Shown here: in pieces, positions 8,574 to 17,783 of the stretch
Layout of the letters: every line of letters begins with the position of its first letter
Position numbering within the stretch: the first letter of the stretch is position 1
Origin: Bacteroidaceae bacterium
GTDB lineage: Bacteria; Bacteroidota; Bacteroidia; Bacteroidales; Muribaculaceae
Assembly: GCA_021768245.1 (NCBI GenBank)
Contig: JAETNO010000005.1
Location: 186,001-250,000 of the forward strand
Direction of reading: 5' to 3'
DNA length: 64,000 nt
Translations under genes and position numbers: made by a program
The notes under the pieces: generated by a model
Told to the model about the DNA's origin: nothing
The model's input: the letters and a program-made list of their open reading frames with translations, nothing else
Databases searched by the model: none

Positions 8574-9953
8574 ATGAAAAAATTACTGTTGCTCATCACT
8601 CTCATTGCCGCCCTCGGAGCCTCAGCAGGCAATGTCGTGGCCTTCCCCGGTGCGGAGGGCTATGGAAAGTATACCGCAGGAGGCCGTGGCGGACGTGTAA
8701 TCAAAGTAACCAACCTCAACGACAGCGGCCCGGGAAGCCTGCGCGCGGCCATCGAGGCGAAAGGACCGCGCATAGTGGTCGTTGACGTCGACGGCACAAT
8801 AGAACTGAAGTCGCCCCTGCGCATCAACAACGACAGCATAACAATAGCCGGACAGACCGCTCCTGGCGACGGAATATGCCTGAAGGACTATCCGCTTTCC
8901 ATCAACGCCAGCGAGGTTATCGTGCGCCACATCCGCGTGCGTCCCGGTGACCGCTACCGCCTCGACAGCGACGGCATCGGAGGCGGACGCTACGGCCAGC
9001 GCAACGTGATTATCGACCACTGCTCCGTCAGCTGGAGCATCGACGAGTGCCTGTCAATCTACAAGACCGAAAACCTCACCGTGCAGTGGTGTCTCGTGGC
9101 CCACAGTCTCAACTCCTCAGTCCACACCAAGGGGAGCCACGGTTTCGGCGGAATCTGGGGAGGCTACAAGGCGACATTCCACCACAACCTCCTCGCAAAC
9201 CACGCGAGCCGCAACCCGCGCTTCTCCTCGGTCGACGGTACGAAATGGGTAGACTTCCGCAACAACGCCGTCTACAACTGGGGATTCAAGACCGCCTACG
9301 GAGGCGGACACCACGGGGAGATAAACATGGTGGCCAACTACTATAAGCCCGGCCCCGCGTCCGAGCATACCCGTCTGCTCGACGTTGCCGACGACCGTAC
9401 CGGACGCTACTATGTGGCACGCAACGTGATGGTAGGCGACCACACTGTGACATCCGACAACCATCGCGGTGTCACCGACTATCCCGGCAAGCCCTATATG
9501 CGCCACCGCCGCAGTGCGCCGCCGGAATCAGGCATCGCCCCGCAGGCGATACCGCAACCGGGTAGCGCGACGCCAAGCTGCCTCACCGACAGCCCCTTCC
9601 CCTACATGGCAATTGAGGAGGACACTCCCGAGACAGCCTATACCCGCATCCTTGCCGACGCCGGCTGCAGCTTCTCGCGCGACAGCTATGACAGCGACGT
9701 GCTACGTCAGGTAAGCGAAGGAAAGGGAGAGAATGGCCGTAACGGCATCATCGACTCACCCTCCGACGTAGGCGGATGGCCCGAACTCCGCACCGGCACC
9801 CCGCGTGCCGACAGCGACGGCGACGGCATCCCCGACGACTGGGAGGCAGCCAACGGTCTCAACCCCTCCGACCCCTCCGACGCCTCTGCCTTCACCCTCT
9901 CCCCCGTCTATACCAACATAGAGGTCTACATCAACAGCCTCACACAAAAATAG
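8574..9953 (+). CDS. Pectate lyase-like secreted polysaccharide lyase (PL1-type beta-helix)
   Basis: A secreted parallel beta-helix lyase expected to cleave pectic polymers by beta-elimination. The start at 8574 gives a clean signal peptide (MKKLLLLITLIAALGASAG) and 459 residues; the frame is open 87 bases further upstream but that extension would precede the signal. The mature protein opens with FPGAEGYGKYTAGGRGG and contains VTNLNDSGPGSLRAAIE, repeated beta-helix coils (VIIDHCSVSWSIDECLSI) and HTKGSHGFGGIWGG, all typical of bacterial PL1 pectate lyases. Near the C-terminus DSDGDGIPDDWEAANGLNP is a calcium-binding repeat of thrombospondin-3/dockerin type. It follows susCD and probably supplies them with oligogalacturonides. 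The exact substrate within pectin is inference. Confidence 0.85.
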   Translation: MKKLLLLITLIAALGASAGNVVAFPGAEGYGKYTAGGRGGRVIKVTNLNDSGPGSLRAAIEAKGPRIVVVDVDGTIELKSPLRINNDSITIAGQTAPGDGICLKDYPLSINASEVIVRHIRVRPGDRYRLDSDGIGGGRYGQRNVIIDHCSVSWSIDECLSIYKTENLTVQWCLVAHSLNSSVHTKGSHGFGGIWGGYKATFHHNLLANHASRNPRFSSVDGTKWVDFRNNAVYNWGFKTAYGGGHHGEINMVANYYKPGPASEHTRLLDVADDRTGRYYVARNVMVGDHTVTSDNHRGVTDYPGKPYMRHRRSAPPESGIAPQAIPQPGSATPSCLTDSPFPYMAIEEDTPETAYTRILADAGCSFSRDSYDSDVLRQVSEGKGENGRNGIIDSPSDVGGWPELRTGTPRADSDGDGIPDDWEAANGLNPSDPSDASAFTLSPVYTNIEVYINSLTQK

Positions 9954-10006
9954 CGACATATAGCTCAGGGGACATAAACCTCAATAACACCCTGGAATAT
10001 AAAAAA

Positions 10007-10122
10007 CACAGAATGTACATAATGGAACGAAATTTATGTCCCTTATGTACATTCTGCGCTTTTTAACGATTAAATTATCTAAAAATAATCTGTTATTTAT
10101 GTCATTTCTGAATTCATATACC
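10007..10122. repeat. Palindrome plus half of a larger intergenic repeat, between two convergent genes
   Basis: An imperfect hairpin (arms about 10007-10024 and 10040-10058) carries the same core word as the ftsZ palindrome. It is followed by 10062-10122, which closely resembles the right half of the element at 31496-31719 (shared AATCTGTTATTT and GTCATTT). It lies 3' of both the lyase and panB genes and probably terminates both. Confidence 0.6.
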
Positions 10123-10146
10123 CTCCTCTTCAGAAGCCGGGGATAA

Positions 10147-10968
10147 TCAGTACTGTTCCGAGGCGTTGGGGAAATCGGTCGACTTCACATCCTTTATATA
10201 GTTGCCCACGGCATCCTCGATGATTGTCCCGAGGTCGGCATAGCGGCGCAGGAAGCGCGGGGAGAAGCCCTTGTTGATGCCGAGCATATCATGCATGACG
10301 AGCACCTGTCCGTCGCAGCCGTTGCCGGCACCGATACCGATTGTCGGGATAGTCAGACTCCGGCTCACACGCGTGGCAAGTTCTGCGGGAATCTTCTCGA
10401 GCACGATGGCGAAACAGCCTGTCTGTTCGAGCAGCTTCGCATCCTCGATTAGTTTATTTGCCTCGGCCTCCTCCTTGGCGCGCACATTGTAGGTGCCGAA
10501 CTTATTGATGCTCTGCGGGGTCAGCCCGAGGTGACCCATCACAGGGATCCCGGCACAGAGTATGCGCTCAATCGACTCGATGATTTCGGCTCCGCCCTCC
10601 ATCTTGACAGCCTCGGCATGGCTTTCCTTCATTATCCGTATGGCCGAGGCGAGGGCCTCCTTGGAATTGCCCTGATAAGTGCCGAAAGGCATATCGCAGA
10701 CAACAAGGGCGCGCTTCACGCCCTTTATCACACTCTTGGCGTGGTAAATCATCTGGTCAAGGGTGATAGGAAGCGTGGTCATGTTTCCGGCCATCACATT
10801 GGAGGCGGAATCACCCACGAGTATCACGTCCATGCCAGCCTCGTCGATGAGCTTGGCCATCGAATAGTCGTAGGCCGTGAGCATCGCGATTTTCTCACCC
10901 TTGTCCTTCATCTCCTGAAGACGGCGTGTGGTCACCTTGCGCGGATCTTCAACTGTATATGTCGACAT
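10147..10968 (-). CDS. panB: 3-methyl-2-oxobutanoate hydroxymethyltransferase
   Basis: First committed step of pantothenate (coenzyme A) synthesis: transfers a hydroxymethyl group from 5,10-methylene-tetrahydrofolate to alpha-ketoisovalerate to form ketopantoate. The TIM-barrel sequence is full length (273 residues) and carries the family signatures MLTAYDYSMAKLIDEAGMD, VGDSASNVMAG (metal-binding Asp), PVMGHLGLTPQS and TIGIGAGNGCDGQVLVMHD. It is transcribed leftward from its own -7 box 46 bases upstream (complement of 11014-11021) and faces the lyase gene tail to tail. Other pan genes are not in this window. Confidence 0.97.
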   Translation of the reverse strand: MSTYTVEDPRKVTTRRLQEMKDKGEKIAMLTAYDYSMAKLIDEAGMDVILVGDSASNVMAGNMTTLPITLDQMIYHAKSVIKGVKRALVVCDMPFGTYQGNSKEALASAIRIMKESHAEAVKMEGGAEIIESIERILCAGIPVMGHLGLTPQSINKFGTYNVRAKEEAEANKLIEDAKLLEQTGCFAIVLEKIPAELATRVSRSLTIPTIGIGAGNGCDGQVLVMHDMLGINKGFSPRFLRRYADLGTIIEDAVGNYIKDVKSTDFPNASEQY

Positions 10969-11013
10969 TTTTCTGTTTTTTAAAGTTTGTCAGTACTTTT
11001 TCTAAATTCGGCG

Positions 11014-11052
11014 CAAAGTTAGACAAAATCTCACGGAATTTCCCTAATTTTG
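11014..11052. promoter_or_regulatory. Divergent promoters for panB and the HIT gene
   Basis: A leftward -7 box TAACTTTG (complement of 11014-11021) serves panB, and a rightward TAATTTTG (11045-11052) lies 86 bases before the HIT gene. Both match the Bacteroidetes TAnnTTTG consensus. No clear -33 element was found for either. Confidence 0.5.
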
Positions 11053-11138
11053 CCTCATAATCCGTCAAACGGAAAGAGCCGTCATCTACCGGCCGGGAAA
11101 TTACCATATCTATCAACCAAGAAAATACCTGCGAAAAT

Positions 11139-11564
11139 ATGCACAGCGATCCTAAAGACTGTCTCTACTGCACCAACAACGAGACCCTCCACAACCTCAT
11201 GATTGAAATCGCCAAGCTCGACGTATCGAGAGTGTTCCTCTTCAAGGAGCAGACCTACAGGGGGCGTTGCCTCGTGGCCTACGACAAACATGTCAACGAC
11301 CTCTTCGAGCTGTCCGACGAGGAGCGCGACGCCTTCATGAAGGACGTGACCCGCGTGACCCGCGCCATGGACAAGGTGTTCCATCCCGAGAAAATCAACT
11401 ACGGTGCCTACAGCGACAAACTCTCCCACCTCCACTTCCACCTCGCGCCCAAATATGTCGACGGCCCCGACTACGGCGGCACCTTCCGCATGAACCCCGG
11501 CGAAGTCTACCTCACCGACGCCGAATACGCCGACATGGTCCGCTCCATAAAGGAAGCCCTGTAG
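11139..11564 (+). CDS. HIT-family nucleotide-binding protein
   Basis: Small cytoplasmic protein of the histidine-triad superfamily, whose members hydrolyse or transfer nucleoside monophosphates from phosphoramidate, dinucleotide or nucleotide-sugar substrates. The signature H-x-H-x-H is HLHFH at residues 97-101 (HLHFHLAP), with the catalytic central histidine at 99. A CLYC pair at residues 8-11, with downstream histidines, matches the zinc site found in many HIT proteins. At 141 residues it is a complete single domain. It is likely monocistronic, with a hairpin and T run 58 bases after the stop. Substrate specificity cannot be told from sequence. Confidence 0.88.
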   Translation: MHSDPKDCLYCTNNETLHNLMIEIAKLDVSRVFLFKEQTYRGRCLVAYDKHVNDLFELSDEERDAFMKDVTRVTRAMDKVFHPEKINYGAYSDKLSHLHFHLAPKYVDGPDYGGTFRMNPGEVYLTDAEYADMVRSIKEAL

Positions 11565-11588
11565 ACGGATAAACGTAAGGGTGGGATT

Positions 11589-11650
11589 TTTGCATGAATT
11601 TGAAATTTTTATATTAAATTTGCATCGGAGAATCCGATGCATTTTTTGTT
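11589..11650 (+). promoter_or_regulatory. Promoter of the Na/Pi cotransporter gene with an overlapping hairpin
   Basis: A -33 TTTG (11589-11592) and -7 TAAATTTG (11615-11622) are separated by 22 bases. Directly after them GCATCGG (11622-11628) pairs with CCGATGC (11634-11640), followed by six T (11642-11647). The hairpin looks like an intrinsic terminator for the HIT gene but starts on the last base of the -7 box, so it would also form the first bases of the downstream mRNA. Confidence 0.5.
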
Positions 11651-11732
11651 TCGCCGCAAGACATCGATGTTTCGCCACAAGATGGCGGCGAGGAGGATTC
11701 GTCCGGCTTTTATCACGTATACACCTCACGAC

Positions 11733-13556
11733 ATGAATTACAGCTTCCTTGACCTATTCTGTCTGCTCGGATCGGTCGCCTTGTTCCTCTACGGAATGAA
11801 AGTAATGAGTGAAGGCCTGCAGAAAGCTGCGGGAGACCGCCTTCGCAATATCCTTTCGGCCATGACCCGCAACCGCTTCACGGGTATGCTCACAGGTATA
11901 GTCATAACGGCTCTCATCCAGAGTTCGTCGGCTTCGACGGTGATGGTGGTCAGCTTCGTCAACGCCGGTCTCATGACCCTCGCCCAGTCAATGGCGGTGA
12001 TTTTCGGCGCGAACGTCGGCACGACTTTCACGGCGTGGGTCATAGCCCTCTTCGGATTCAAGGTCGACACGTCGGCCTTCATCCTCCCGGTCATAGCGTG
12101 TGCGGTTCCGCTGCTTTTCGCCAACACGGGCAGGAAAAAGTCAATCGGCGAGTTCATGATAGGCTTCGCTCTGATGTTCATGGGCCTCGACATGATTAGC
12201 GACTATGTCCCTGACCTGCAAAGCAATCCGGAGATGTTTGCCTTCCTCGAACGCTATGCCTCCATGGGCTTCGGGTCGGTGTTGCTCTTCCTCGTTGTCG
12301 GCATGGTCATTACGGCTATCATACAGTCGTCGGCGGCTACGTTTGCCATAGTGCTCATCATGTGTACGAAGGGGTGGATTTCATTCGACCTTGCGTGTGC
12401 GGTTGTGCTCGGAAGCAATATCGGTACGACCATTACTCCGCTTCTCGCCTCCATGAGCGGAAATGTCGCGGCGAAGCGCACGGCCATGGGCCATCTGCTA
12501 TTCAACCTCTTCGGCATAGTCTGGACCCTCGCGGTGTTCTATCCCTTCGTGAGACTCAATGTCGACATCACCAAGTGGCTCGGTCAGGGAAACCCTGAGA
12601 GCATCTTCGACTTCGTCAACAACCTTGAGGCGACGAATCCCGACCTATACAACAGCGTGTTTTCCGGGAGCCTCCCCTCGGGGCATCCCGTGCTGGCTCA
12701 GATAGCCCAGATGCAGTTCAGCGTTTCGTTCGGACTTTCGATATTCCACACGGTGTTCAATATGGTCAACGTAATCATAATGATATGGCTTACGGGGTTC
12801 TATGTGAAAGTGGTGGAGAAACTTATACCCGCCAAGCACAAGGAGGACGAGGAATTCCAGCTCAAGTTTATCTCCGGCGGTCTGATGAGCGCTTCGGAAC
12901 TCAACATCGCCCAGGCGGAGAAGGAAATCGTGGTCTACGCCCAGCGAGTGCAGCGCATGATTGCAATGGCGCAGAATATAGTCCACAATCCTACCGGCAA
13001 CGAATTCACCAAGCAGTTCTCGCGCATAGAGAAATATGAGGAGATATCCGACCGCATGGAGCTTGAAATCGCCAACTATCTCAACCGCTGTTCGGAGGGA
13101 CGCCTGTCAAACGAAGGCAAGCACCGCATCGCCGCGATGCTCCGCATAGTGAGCGAAATAGAGAGCATCGCCGACTGCTGCTACGGCGTGGCCAAGATAC
13201 TTATCCGCAAGCAGGAGGGCCATGTGGAGTTCAACGACGAGATTTCCCACAATATCGACTCGATGTTCATCGCCGTCGAGGCCGCAATGACCAACATGCT
13301 CCTGCTCCTGCGCAACTTCGAGACCGCGGAACAGAGCGACATCATCAACTCCTATAACCAGGAGCGTGAAATCAACAATATGCGCAACCAGCTCAGGGTG
13401 GCCAACGTGGAGAATATCAACGAGCACCACTATGAATACCAGGCCGGCATCTACTATATGGATATCATCGGCTCGCTCGAAAAGGTGGGCGACTATATCA
13501 TAAACGTCGTGGACGAGGTCAGGGACCAGTTCAGAAAAAAAGGAGGCACCAATTAA
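11733..13556 (+). CDS. Na/Pi cotransporter family protein with C-terminal PhoU-like domain
   Basis: Inner-membrane sodium-phosphate symporter-like protein. The ATG at 11733 is chosen because the sequence from there (MNYSFLDLFCLLGSVALFLYG) starts directly in the first membrane helix as in the family; the upstream open frame is basic and low in similarity. Two inverted repeats of the transporter fold carry the QSS motifs (QSSSASTVMVV and QSSAATFAIVLIM), each followed by a conserved NxGTT (NVGTTFTAW, NIGTTITPL). From about residue 375 the protein is helical and soluble, resembling PhoU. At 607 residues the size is normal. Members of this family import phosphate or regulate its efflux; direction here is unknown. 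Confidence 0.9.
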   Translation: MNYSFLDLFCLLGSVALFLYGMKVMSEGLQKAAGDRLRNILSAMTRNRFTGMLTGIVITALIQSSSASTVMVVSFVNAGLMTLAQSMAVIFGANVGTTFTAWVIALFGFKVDTSAFILPVIACAVPLLFANTGRKKSIGEFMIGFALMFMGLDMISDYVPDLQSNPEMFAFLERYASMGFGSVLLFLVVGMVITAIIQSSAATFAIVLIMCTKGWISFDLACAVVLGSNIGTTITPLLASMSGNVAAKRTAMGHLLFNLFGIVWTLAVFYPFVRLNVDITKWLGQGNPESIFDFVNNLEATNPDLYNSVFSGSLPSGHPVLAQIAQMQFSVSFGLSIFHTVFNMVNVIIMIWLTGFYVKVVEKLIPAKHKEDEEFQLKFISGGLMSASELNIAQAEKEIVVYAQRVQRMIAMAQNIVHNPTGNEFTKQFSRIEKYEEISDRMELEIANYLNRCSEGRLSNEGKHRIAAMLRIVSEIESIADCCYGVAKILIRKQEGHVEFNDEISHNIDSMFIAVEAAMTNMLLLLRNFETAEQSDIINSYNQEREINNMRNQLRVANVENINEHHYEYQAGIYYMDIIGSLEKVGDYIINVVDEVRDQFRKKGGTN

Positions 13557-13648
13557 CCGTAAGGACCCGACGCCGAACAGGCTGTGAACGGTCGGCTTCA
13601 AAACAGACCGGGGAAGGCTGCAATATCCCCTTATAAAAAACGCGAACC

Positions 13649-15067
13649 ATGTCATCGCTAAGGAACTATCTCATACAGTATTTCACACTCACCGACGACC
13701 TCCTGCCACAGGCCGAGGCCGAGGGCACAATCCGCGAGGGTGTTTCATTCAAGGGCACCAACATGCTCATCCTCATCCTCGCCATCTTCATCGCCTCGCT
13801 CGGTCTCAACACCAATTCGACGGCGGTAATAATCGGCGCGATGCTCATCTCTCCCCTCATGGGGCCTATCATAGGCATAGGACTCGGAGTCGGCGTGCAG
13901 GATTTCGAACTGCTCAAACGCTCGATGCGCAACCTCATAATGGCCGCCGGCTTCAGTGTGCTGACCTCTACTGTCTACTTTCTCATCTCGCCCGTAAGCG
14001 AGGGTCACAGCGAACTCCTGGCGCGCACATCGCCGACCATCTACGACGTGCTCATCGGATTTTTCGGCGGAGGCGCAGGAATCGTGGCCATAGGGTCAAA
14101 ATCGAAGGGTAACGTGATACCCGGCGTGGCAATCGCAACAGCCCTCATGCCCCCTCTCTGCACTGCCGGCTACGGGCTTGCAACCCTCCAGATGCCCTAT
14201 TTCCTCGGGGCTTTCTATCTCTTCCTCATCAACTCCATCTATATCGGGCTCGCGACCTTCATCGGGGTCAAGCTTATGGGCTACAAGCCGGTGGTTTCGG
14301 TCAATCCGGAGCGTTCGCGCAAGGTACGCCGGGTGGTCTACACGGTGGCCATCCTCACACTTCTTCCCTCGCTCTACCTCACCTACAACATGCTGCGCCA
14401 GTCGCGCTTCTCGGCCAATGCCGACCGCTTCATCTCGCAGCAGTTCAACTTCCCGTCGACCCAGGTGCTCAGCAAGAGCGCGACCATCTCCCATGGCGAA
14501 AAGACCATCACCGTGACTCTTATCGGCAAGGTGCTTCCCCCGGATTCGTTAAAACTCGCCCTTGCGCCACAGCTTAAGAACTATGGGCTTGAGGGGGCTA
14601 AACTCCACATAATCCAGTCGGACTCCCCCGACCTCTCCGAACTCAAGAACGGGATGCCCACCATGAGCGACATCTATGAGCTTGCCCGCACGTCGATATC
14701 CTCGCAGCAGGTGACCATCGACTCCCTCAGGAGCATCATAGCCCTCTCCCAAATCAACGACACAATATCGGGCCGCATAGCCCCGGAGGTGAAGGTGCTT
14801 TTCCCGCAAGTGGAGGAGATAGCCGTGACCCGTGGAGTCTTCGGCAACATAGACAGCCAGCGGCTTGACACGGTCAACATGGCCTTAGTGAAATATTCGT
14901 CTCCGCTATCAGCAGCAAAGCAGCAGGAATTCGAGAAATATCTTAAAGCCCGTCTGCGTTACAATTCGCTAACTCTTATCAATATAGGCAACCAAGTTGA
15001 TTTCCGCAGGAATAAGGGCACCGCGGAACAGAAACATAAAGAATCCAAGGAAAGCGCAAAGAAATGA
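13649..15067 (+). CDS. DUF389 family membrane protein
   Basis: A 472-residue integral membrane protein with the DUF389 signature in the first half: ASLGLNTNSTAVIIGAMLIS, then PLMGPIIGIGLGVGV, and later GVAIATALMPPLCTAGYGLA. About six to seven hydrophobic helices lie between residues 35 and 250; the C-terminal half is a soluble, probably extracytoplasmic or cytoplasmic domain. The molecular function of DUF389 proteins is not established. The gene overlaps the following glycosyltransferase by four bases (ATGA), so the two are translationally coupled and probably part of one operon with the epimerase. Confidence 0.85.
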   Translation: MSSLRNYLIQYFTLTDDLLPQAEAEGTIREGVSFKGTNMLILILAIFIASLGLNTNSTAVIIGAMLISPLMGPIIGIGLGVGVQDFELLKRSMRNLIMAAGFSVLTSTVYFLISPVSEGHSELLARTSPTIYDVLIGFFGGGAGIVAIGSKSKGNVIPGVAIATALMPPLCTAGYGLATLQMPYFLGAFYLFLINSIYIGLATFIGVKLMGYKPVVSVNPERSRKVRRVVYTVAILTLLPSLYLTYNMLRQSRFSANADRFISQQFNFPSTQVLSKSATISHGEKTITVTLIGKVLPPDSLKLALAPQLKNYGLEGAKLHIIQSDSPDLSELKNGMPTMSDIYELARTSISSQQVTIDSLRSIIALSQINDTISGRIAPEVKVLFPQVEEIAVTRGVFGNIDSQRLDTVNMALVKYSSPLSAAKQQEFEKYLKARLRYNSLTLINIGNQVDFRRNKGTAEQKHKESKESAKK

Positions 15068-16395
15068 CAGCCGACAACAGCATGACCGCCATCCCGGGCG
15101 GACTGACAGAGACGGGCCCGTTCACCATTCCGGCCAACCTGAAAGGGAAGAAGGTGGTGCTCGTCAACCACGCCGACACACTCGGCGGAGCTGCGATAGT
15201 GACATTCCGTCTCATGCAGGCCCTCAGACGCGAAGGCATCGACGCACGCATGGTGGTCTTCACCAAGACATCTCAGGAAGAGAACATCTCTAAAATCTAC
15301 ACGCGTTTCTTCAGGGCTATGTCATTCTGTCTGGAGAGACTATGGCTGCTCCCTTCGCTCGGATTCAAATATGACAACCTCTACAAGGTGTCAACCGGTA
15401 ATTTCGGACTGAATATCCACAGGCATCCCTGGGTGAAGGAAGCCGACATAGTCTGCCTCAACTGGATAAACCAGGGACTCATGAGCCTCGATGGAATCCA
15501 CAAGCTCCACGCCGCAGGCAAAAAGATAATATGGACGCTCCACGACATGTGGGCCATGACGGGAATATGCCATCACGCATATGAATGTGACCACTATCTC
15601 GACGAGTGCGGATGCTGCCAGTTCCTGGCGGGAGGAGGGACGCCAACCGACCTTTCCCATAAATACTGGAAAAAGAAACATCACGTCTATGCCGGAGTCC
15701 CTATAACCTTCGTCACCGTGAGCCACTGGCTTGAGGAGTGCGCGCGCCATTCATCACTGCTGAGAGGGAGGAAAATCCTCACAATCCACAATCCCTTCCC
15801 GACCGAACAGTTCTATTGCACACCGCCCCGTGAACTCTACAGTCTTATGACTCCGGAGAAGCCCAATGTGCTGCTATTCGGGGCCGCACGCATAGACGAC
15901 CCCATCAAGGGGCTCGACTATACTATCGACGCACTCAACTACATCTTCGACAACCATCCGGAAATAGCGAGCAAGACGGCCATCTATTTCTTCGGCCACA
16001 TAAAGAACCCGCAGGCCCTTGACCGCCTGCGCTTCTCCCACCGCAACCTCGGGATGATATCGGATTTCAAGATAATCCGCTATCTGTGTTCCGTGGCGAA
16101 GGTCATAATCTCCACATCACTCTACGAAACCCTACCGGGAACCCTAATCGAGGGTCAGGCCGGAGGCGCGCTCCCCGTGACCTTCGGACGCGGAGGGCAG
16201 AACGATATAGTGGAGCATAAAAAGACCGGCTATATAGCCCGCTACAAGGACTCGCGCGACGTGGCCGAGGGAATCATGTGGGCGCTTAAAGCCAACGTGC
16301 CGCGCGAGGAACTCCACAAGTCTGTGGAGAGGCGCTTCAATGCCTGGCATATAGCACAGGAATACATAAAACTGTTTTCAGAAGAGATTGGTTAA
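15064..16395 (+). CDS. Glycosyltransferase, GT4/GT-B type
   Basis: A probable cytoplasmic or membrane-associated retaining glycosyltransferase. The N-terminal Rossmann domain contains the glycine-rich HADTLGGAAIVTFRLMQAL, and the C-terminal donor-binding domain contains FGAARIDDPIKGLDY and the E-x7-E-like region SLYETLPGTLIEGQAGGALP typical of GT4 enzymes. A His/Cys-rich insert (residues about 175-200, CHHAYECDHYLDECGCC) is seen in Bacteroidetes relatives and may bind metal. It overlaps the DUF389 gene by four bases and is followed after three bases by the epimerase gene. The acceptor is unknown; a surface polysaccharide or glycoprotein role is inference. An ATG at 15082 is an alternative start. 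Confidence 0.85.
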   Translation: MTADNSMTAIPGGLTETGPFTIPANLKGKKVVLVNHADTLGGAAIVTFRLMQALRREGIDARMVVFTKTSQEENISKIYTRFFRAMSFCLERLWLLPSLGFKYDNLYKVSTGNFGLNIHRHPWVKEADIVCLNWINQGLMSLDGIHKLHAAGKKIIWTLHDMWAMTGICHHAYECDHYLDECGCCQFLAGGGTPTDLSHKYWKKKHHVYAGVPITFVTVSHWLEECARHSSLLRGRKILTIHNPFPTEQFYCTPPRELYSLMTPEKPNVLLFGAARIDDPIKGLDYTIDALNYIFDNHPEIASKTAIYFFGHIKNPQALDRLRFSHRNLGMISDFKIIRYLCSVAKVIISTSLYETLPGTLIEGQAGGALPVTFGRGGQNDIVEHKKTGYIARYKDSRDVAEGIMWALKANVPREELHKSVERRFNAWHIAQEYIKLFSEEIG

Positions 16396-16398
16396 AGT

Positions 16399-17397
16399 AT
16401 GAAAGTATTGATTGTCGGAGCAGGAGGTTTCATCGGGGGCTTCATAGCCCGCGAGGCATTGAAGCGCGGATACGAGACATGGTGTGGCGTGCGCGAATCG
16501 ACCTCCCGACGCTACCTGACCGACCCGGCCCTGAAATTTCTCACCCTCGACTATGAAGACTCCGCGAAGCTCCGCGAGAGCGTTGCCTCGCAGGACTGGG
16601 ACTATATCGTCTATAATCTCGGAGCCACAAAATGTGTCAATTTCAGTGATTTCAACCACATAAACTTCACTTATCTCCGTAATTTCTGCGAAGCGCTCAC
16701 CGAGAGCGGCAAAATTCCGAAGAGATTCGTCTACATGTCCTCCCTGTCGGCCCTCGGCCCCGGCGACGAAAAAGCCTACAGTCCGTTGAAAGGAGACATG
16801 ATTCCGCAGCCAAACACGCGCTACGGACTCTCAAAGATAAAGGCCGAAACCTATCTCCAGACCCTTCCGCAATCATTTCCATGGATTATCCTACGTCCGA
16901 CAGGTGTCTACGGGCCTCACGAGCAGGACTATCTGATGATGATAAAGAGCATTGACTCCCATTTTGATTTCGGGGTGGGATTCCGCAGGCAGATGCTCAC
17001 ATTCATCTATGTCGAGGACCTTGCACGCGCCATATTCGAGGCCCTCGAGCATGCCCCCCTCCACAAAAAATATATAATCTCCGAATCCAGGGCCTACTCC
17101 CAGAAGGAATTCCGCTCAATCGTGGCCAAAGAGCTCGGACGCCGGTTTGTAGTGCCTGTGCGGCTTCCGCTGTGGGCATTGAAAATCGCATGCAAGGTGT
17201 CGGAAAAATACGGGGCGGCAAAAATGCAGGCCGTGACGCTCAATTCGGATAAATACAACATCATGGCCCAGCGCAACTGGAACTGTGACACTTCGGAGGC
17301 CGAGCGCGACTTCGGATTCCGCGCCCGAATCGACCTCGAAGAGGGAATACGCCGTACAGTCCGCGCCTACCGCAACGAAAAGAGAGTAGAGAAATAA
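16399..17397 (+). CDS. NAD(P)-dependent sugar epimerase/dehydratase (extended SDR)
   Basis: An extended short-chain dehydrogenase of the nucleotide-sugar epimerase type, 332 residues. The Rossmann motif GAGGFIGGF follows the start, the catalytic YxxxK is YGLSKIK (near residue 141), and RPTGVYGPHE is the conserved substrate-side motif of the superfamily. Three bases separate it from the glycosyltransferase, which suggests that the pair acts on one glycan. The precise substrate cannot be inferred. Confidence 0.87.
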   Translation: MKVLIVGAGGFIGGFIAREALKRGYETWCGVRESTSRRYLTDPALKFLTLDYEDSAKLRESVASQDWDYIVYNLGATKCVNFSDFNHINFTYLRNFCEALTESGKIPKRFVYMSSLSALGPGDEKAYSPLKGDMIPQPNTRYGLSKIKAETYLQTLPQSFPWIILRPTGVYGPHEQDYLMMIKSIDSHFDFGVGFRRQMLTFIYVEDLARAIFEALEHAPLHKKYIISESRAYSQKEFRSIVAKELGRRFVVPVRLPLWALKIACKVSEKYGAAKMQAVTLNSDKYNIMAQRNWNCDTSEAERDFGFRARIDLEEGIRRTVRAYRNEKRVEK

Positions 17398-17461
17398 GGG
17401 GTACATAAATTCAGGAATTAAATAAACAACAGATTTATAGACTGCCTAAATCTATAAGCAA
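17398..17461. repeat. Degenerate half-copy of the intergenic repeat family
   Basis: GGTACATAAATTCAGGAATT and the following bases resemble the left arm of the element at 31496-31719 (GGTACAGAAATTCAGAAATG), including the shared AACAGATT. A weak hairpin (TTATAG near 17435 with CTATAAG near 17453) follows. Like its relatives it lies directly after a stop codon. Confidence 0.45.
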
Positions 17462-17484
17462 GATACTGACTATTATTTATCATC

Positions 17485-17754
17485 ATGAACCGACGACCGC
17501 CATATTGGATGATTGCGATAATCCTGCTGTTCCTGCTGCCGGTGTTCTCTTTCCCCGTGCTTCTCGGGAATATAGCCGAAGGGGACGAAGCGGCAAAGAC
17601 TTTCGTGTGGATTTATCCATTCTACATGCTCCTGTCGGCATGGCTCGCCTACAGCGCCTACAGCACGCGCTCCTATGTGAGCTGGATACTCCTGATTCTG
17701 ATGGCTCTGTCGACTTTAGCCGTATGGCTATTAGTGACGGGATGCGGATTATGA
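17485..17754 (+). CDS. Small three-helix membrane protein, function unknown
   Basis: An 89-residue protein with three hydrophobic stretches (about residues 8-28, 43-60 and 66-85) separated by short charged loops. It starts 88 bases after the epimerase gene and ends 29 bases before aroQ, so it may be the first gene of the aroQ transcript. Small polytopic proteins like this are common in Bacteroidales, but no function is assigned. A second overlapping frame of almost the same length has no such regular hydrophobic pattern and is rejected. Confidence 0.6.
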   Translation: MNRRPPYWMIAIILLFLLPVFSFPVLLGNIAEGDEAAKTFVWIYPFYMLLSAWLAYSAYSTRSYVSWILLILMALSTLAVWLLVTGCGL

Positions 17755-17783
17755 CAGACAAGTCATCTTAACAAGATAATAAA

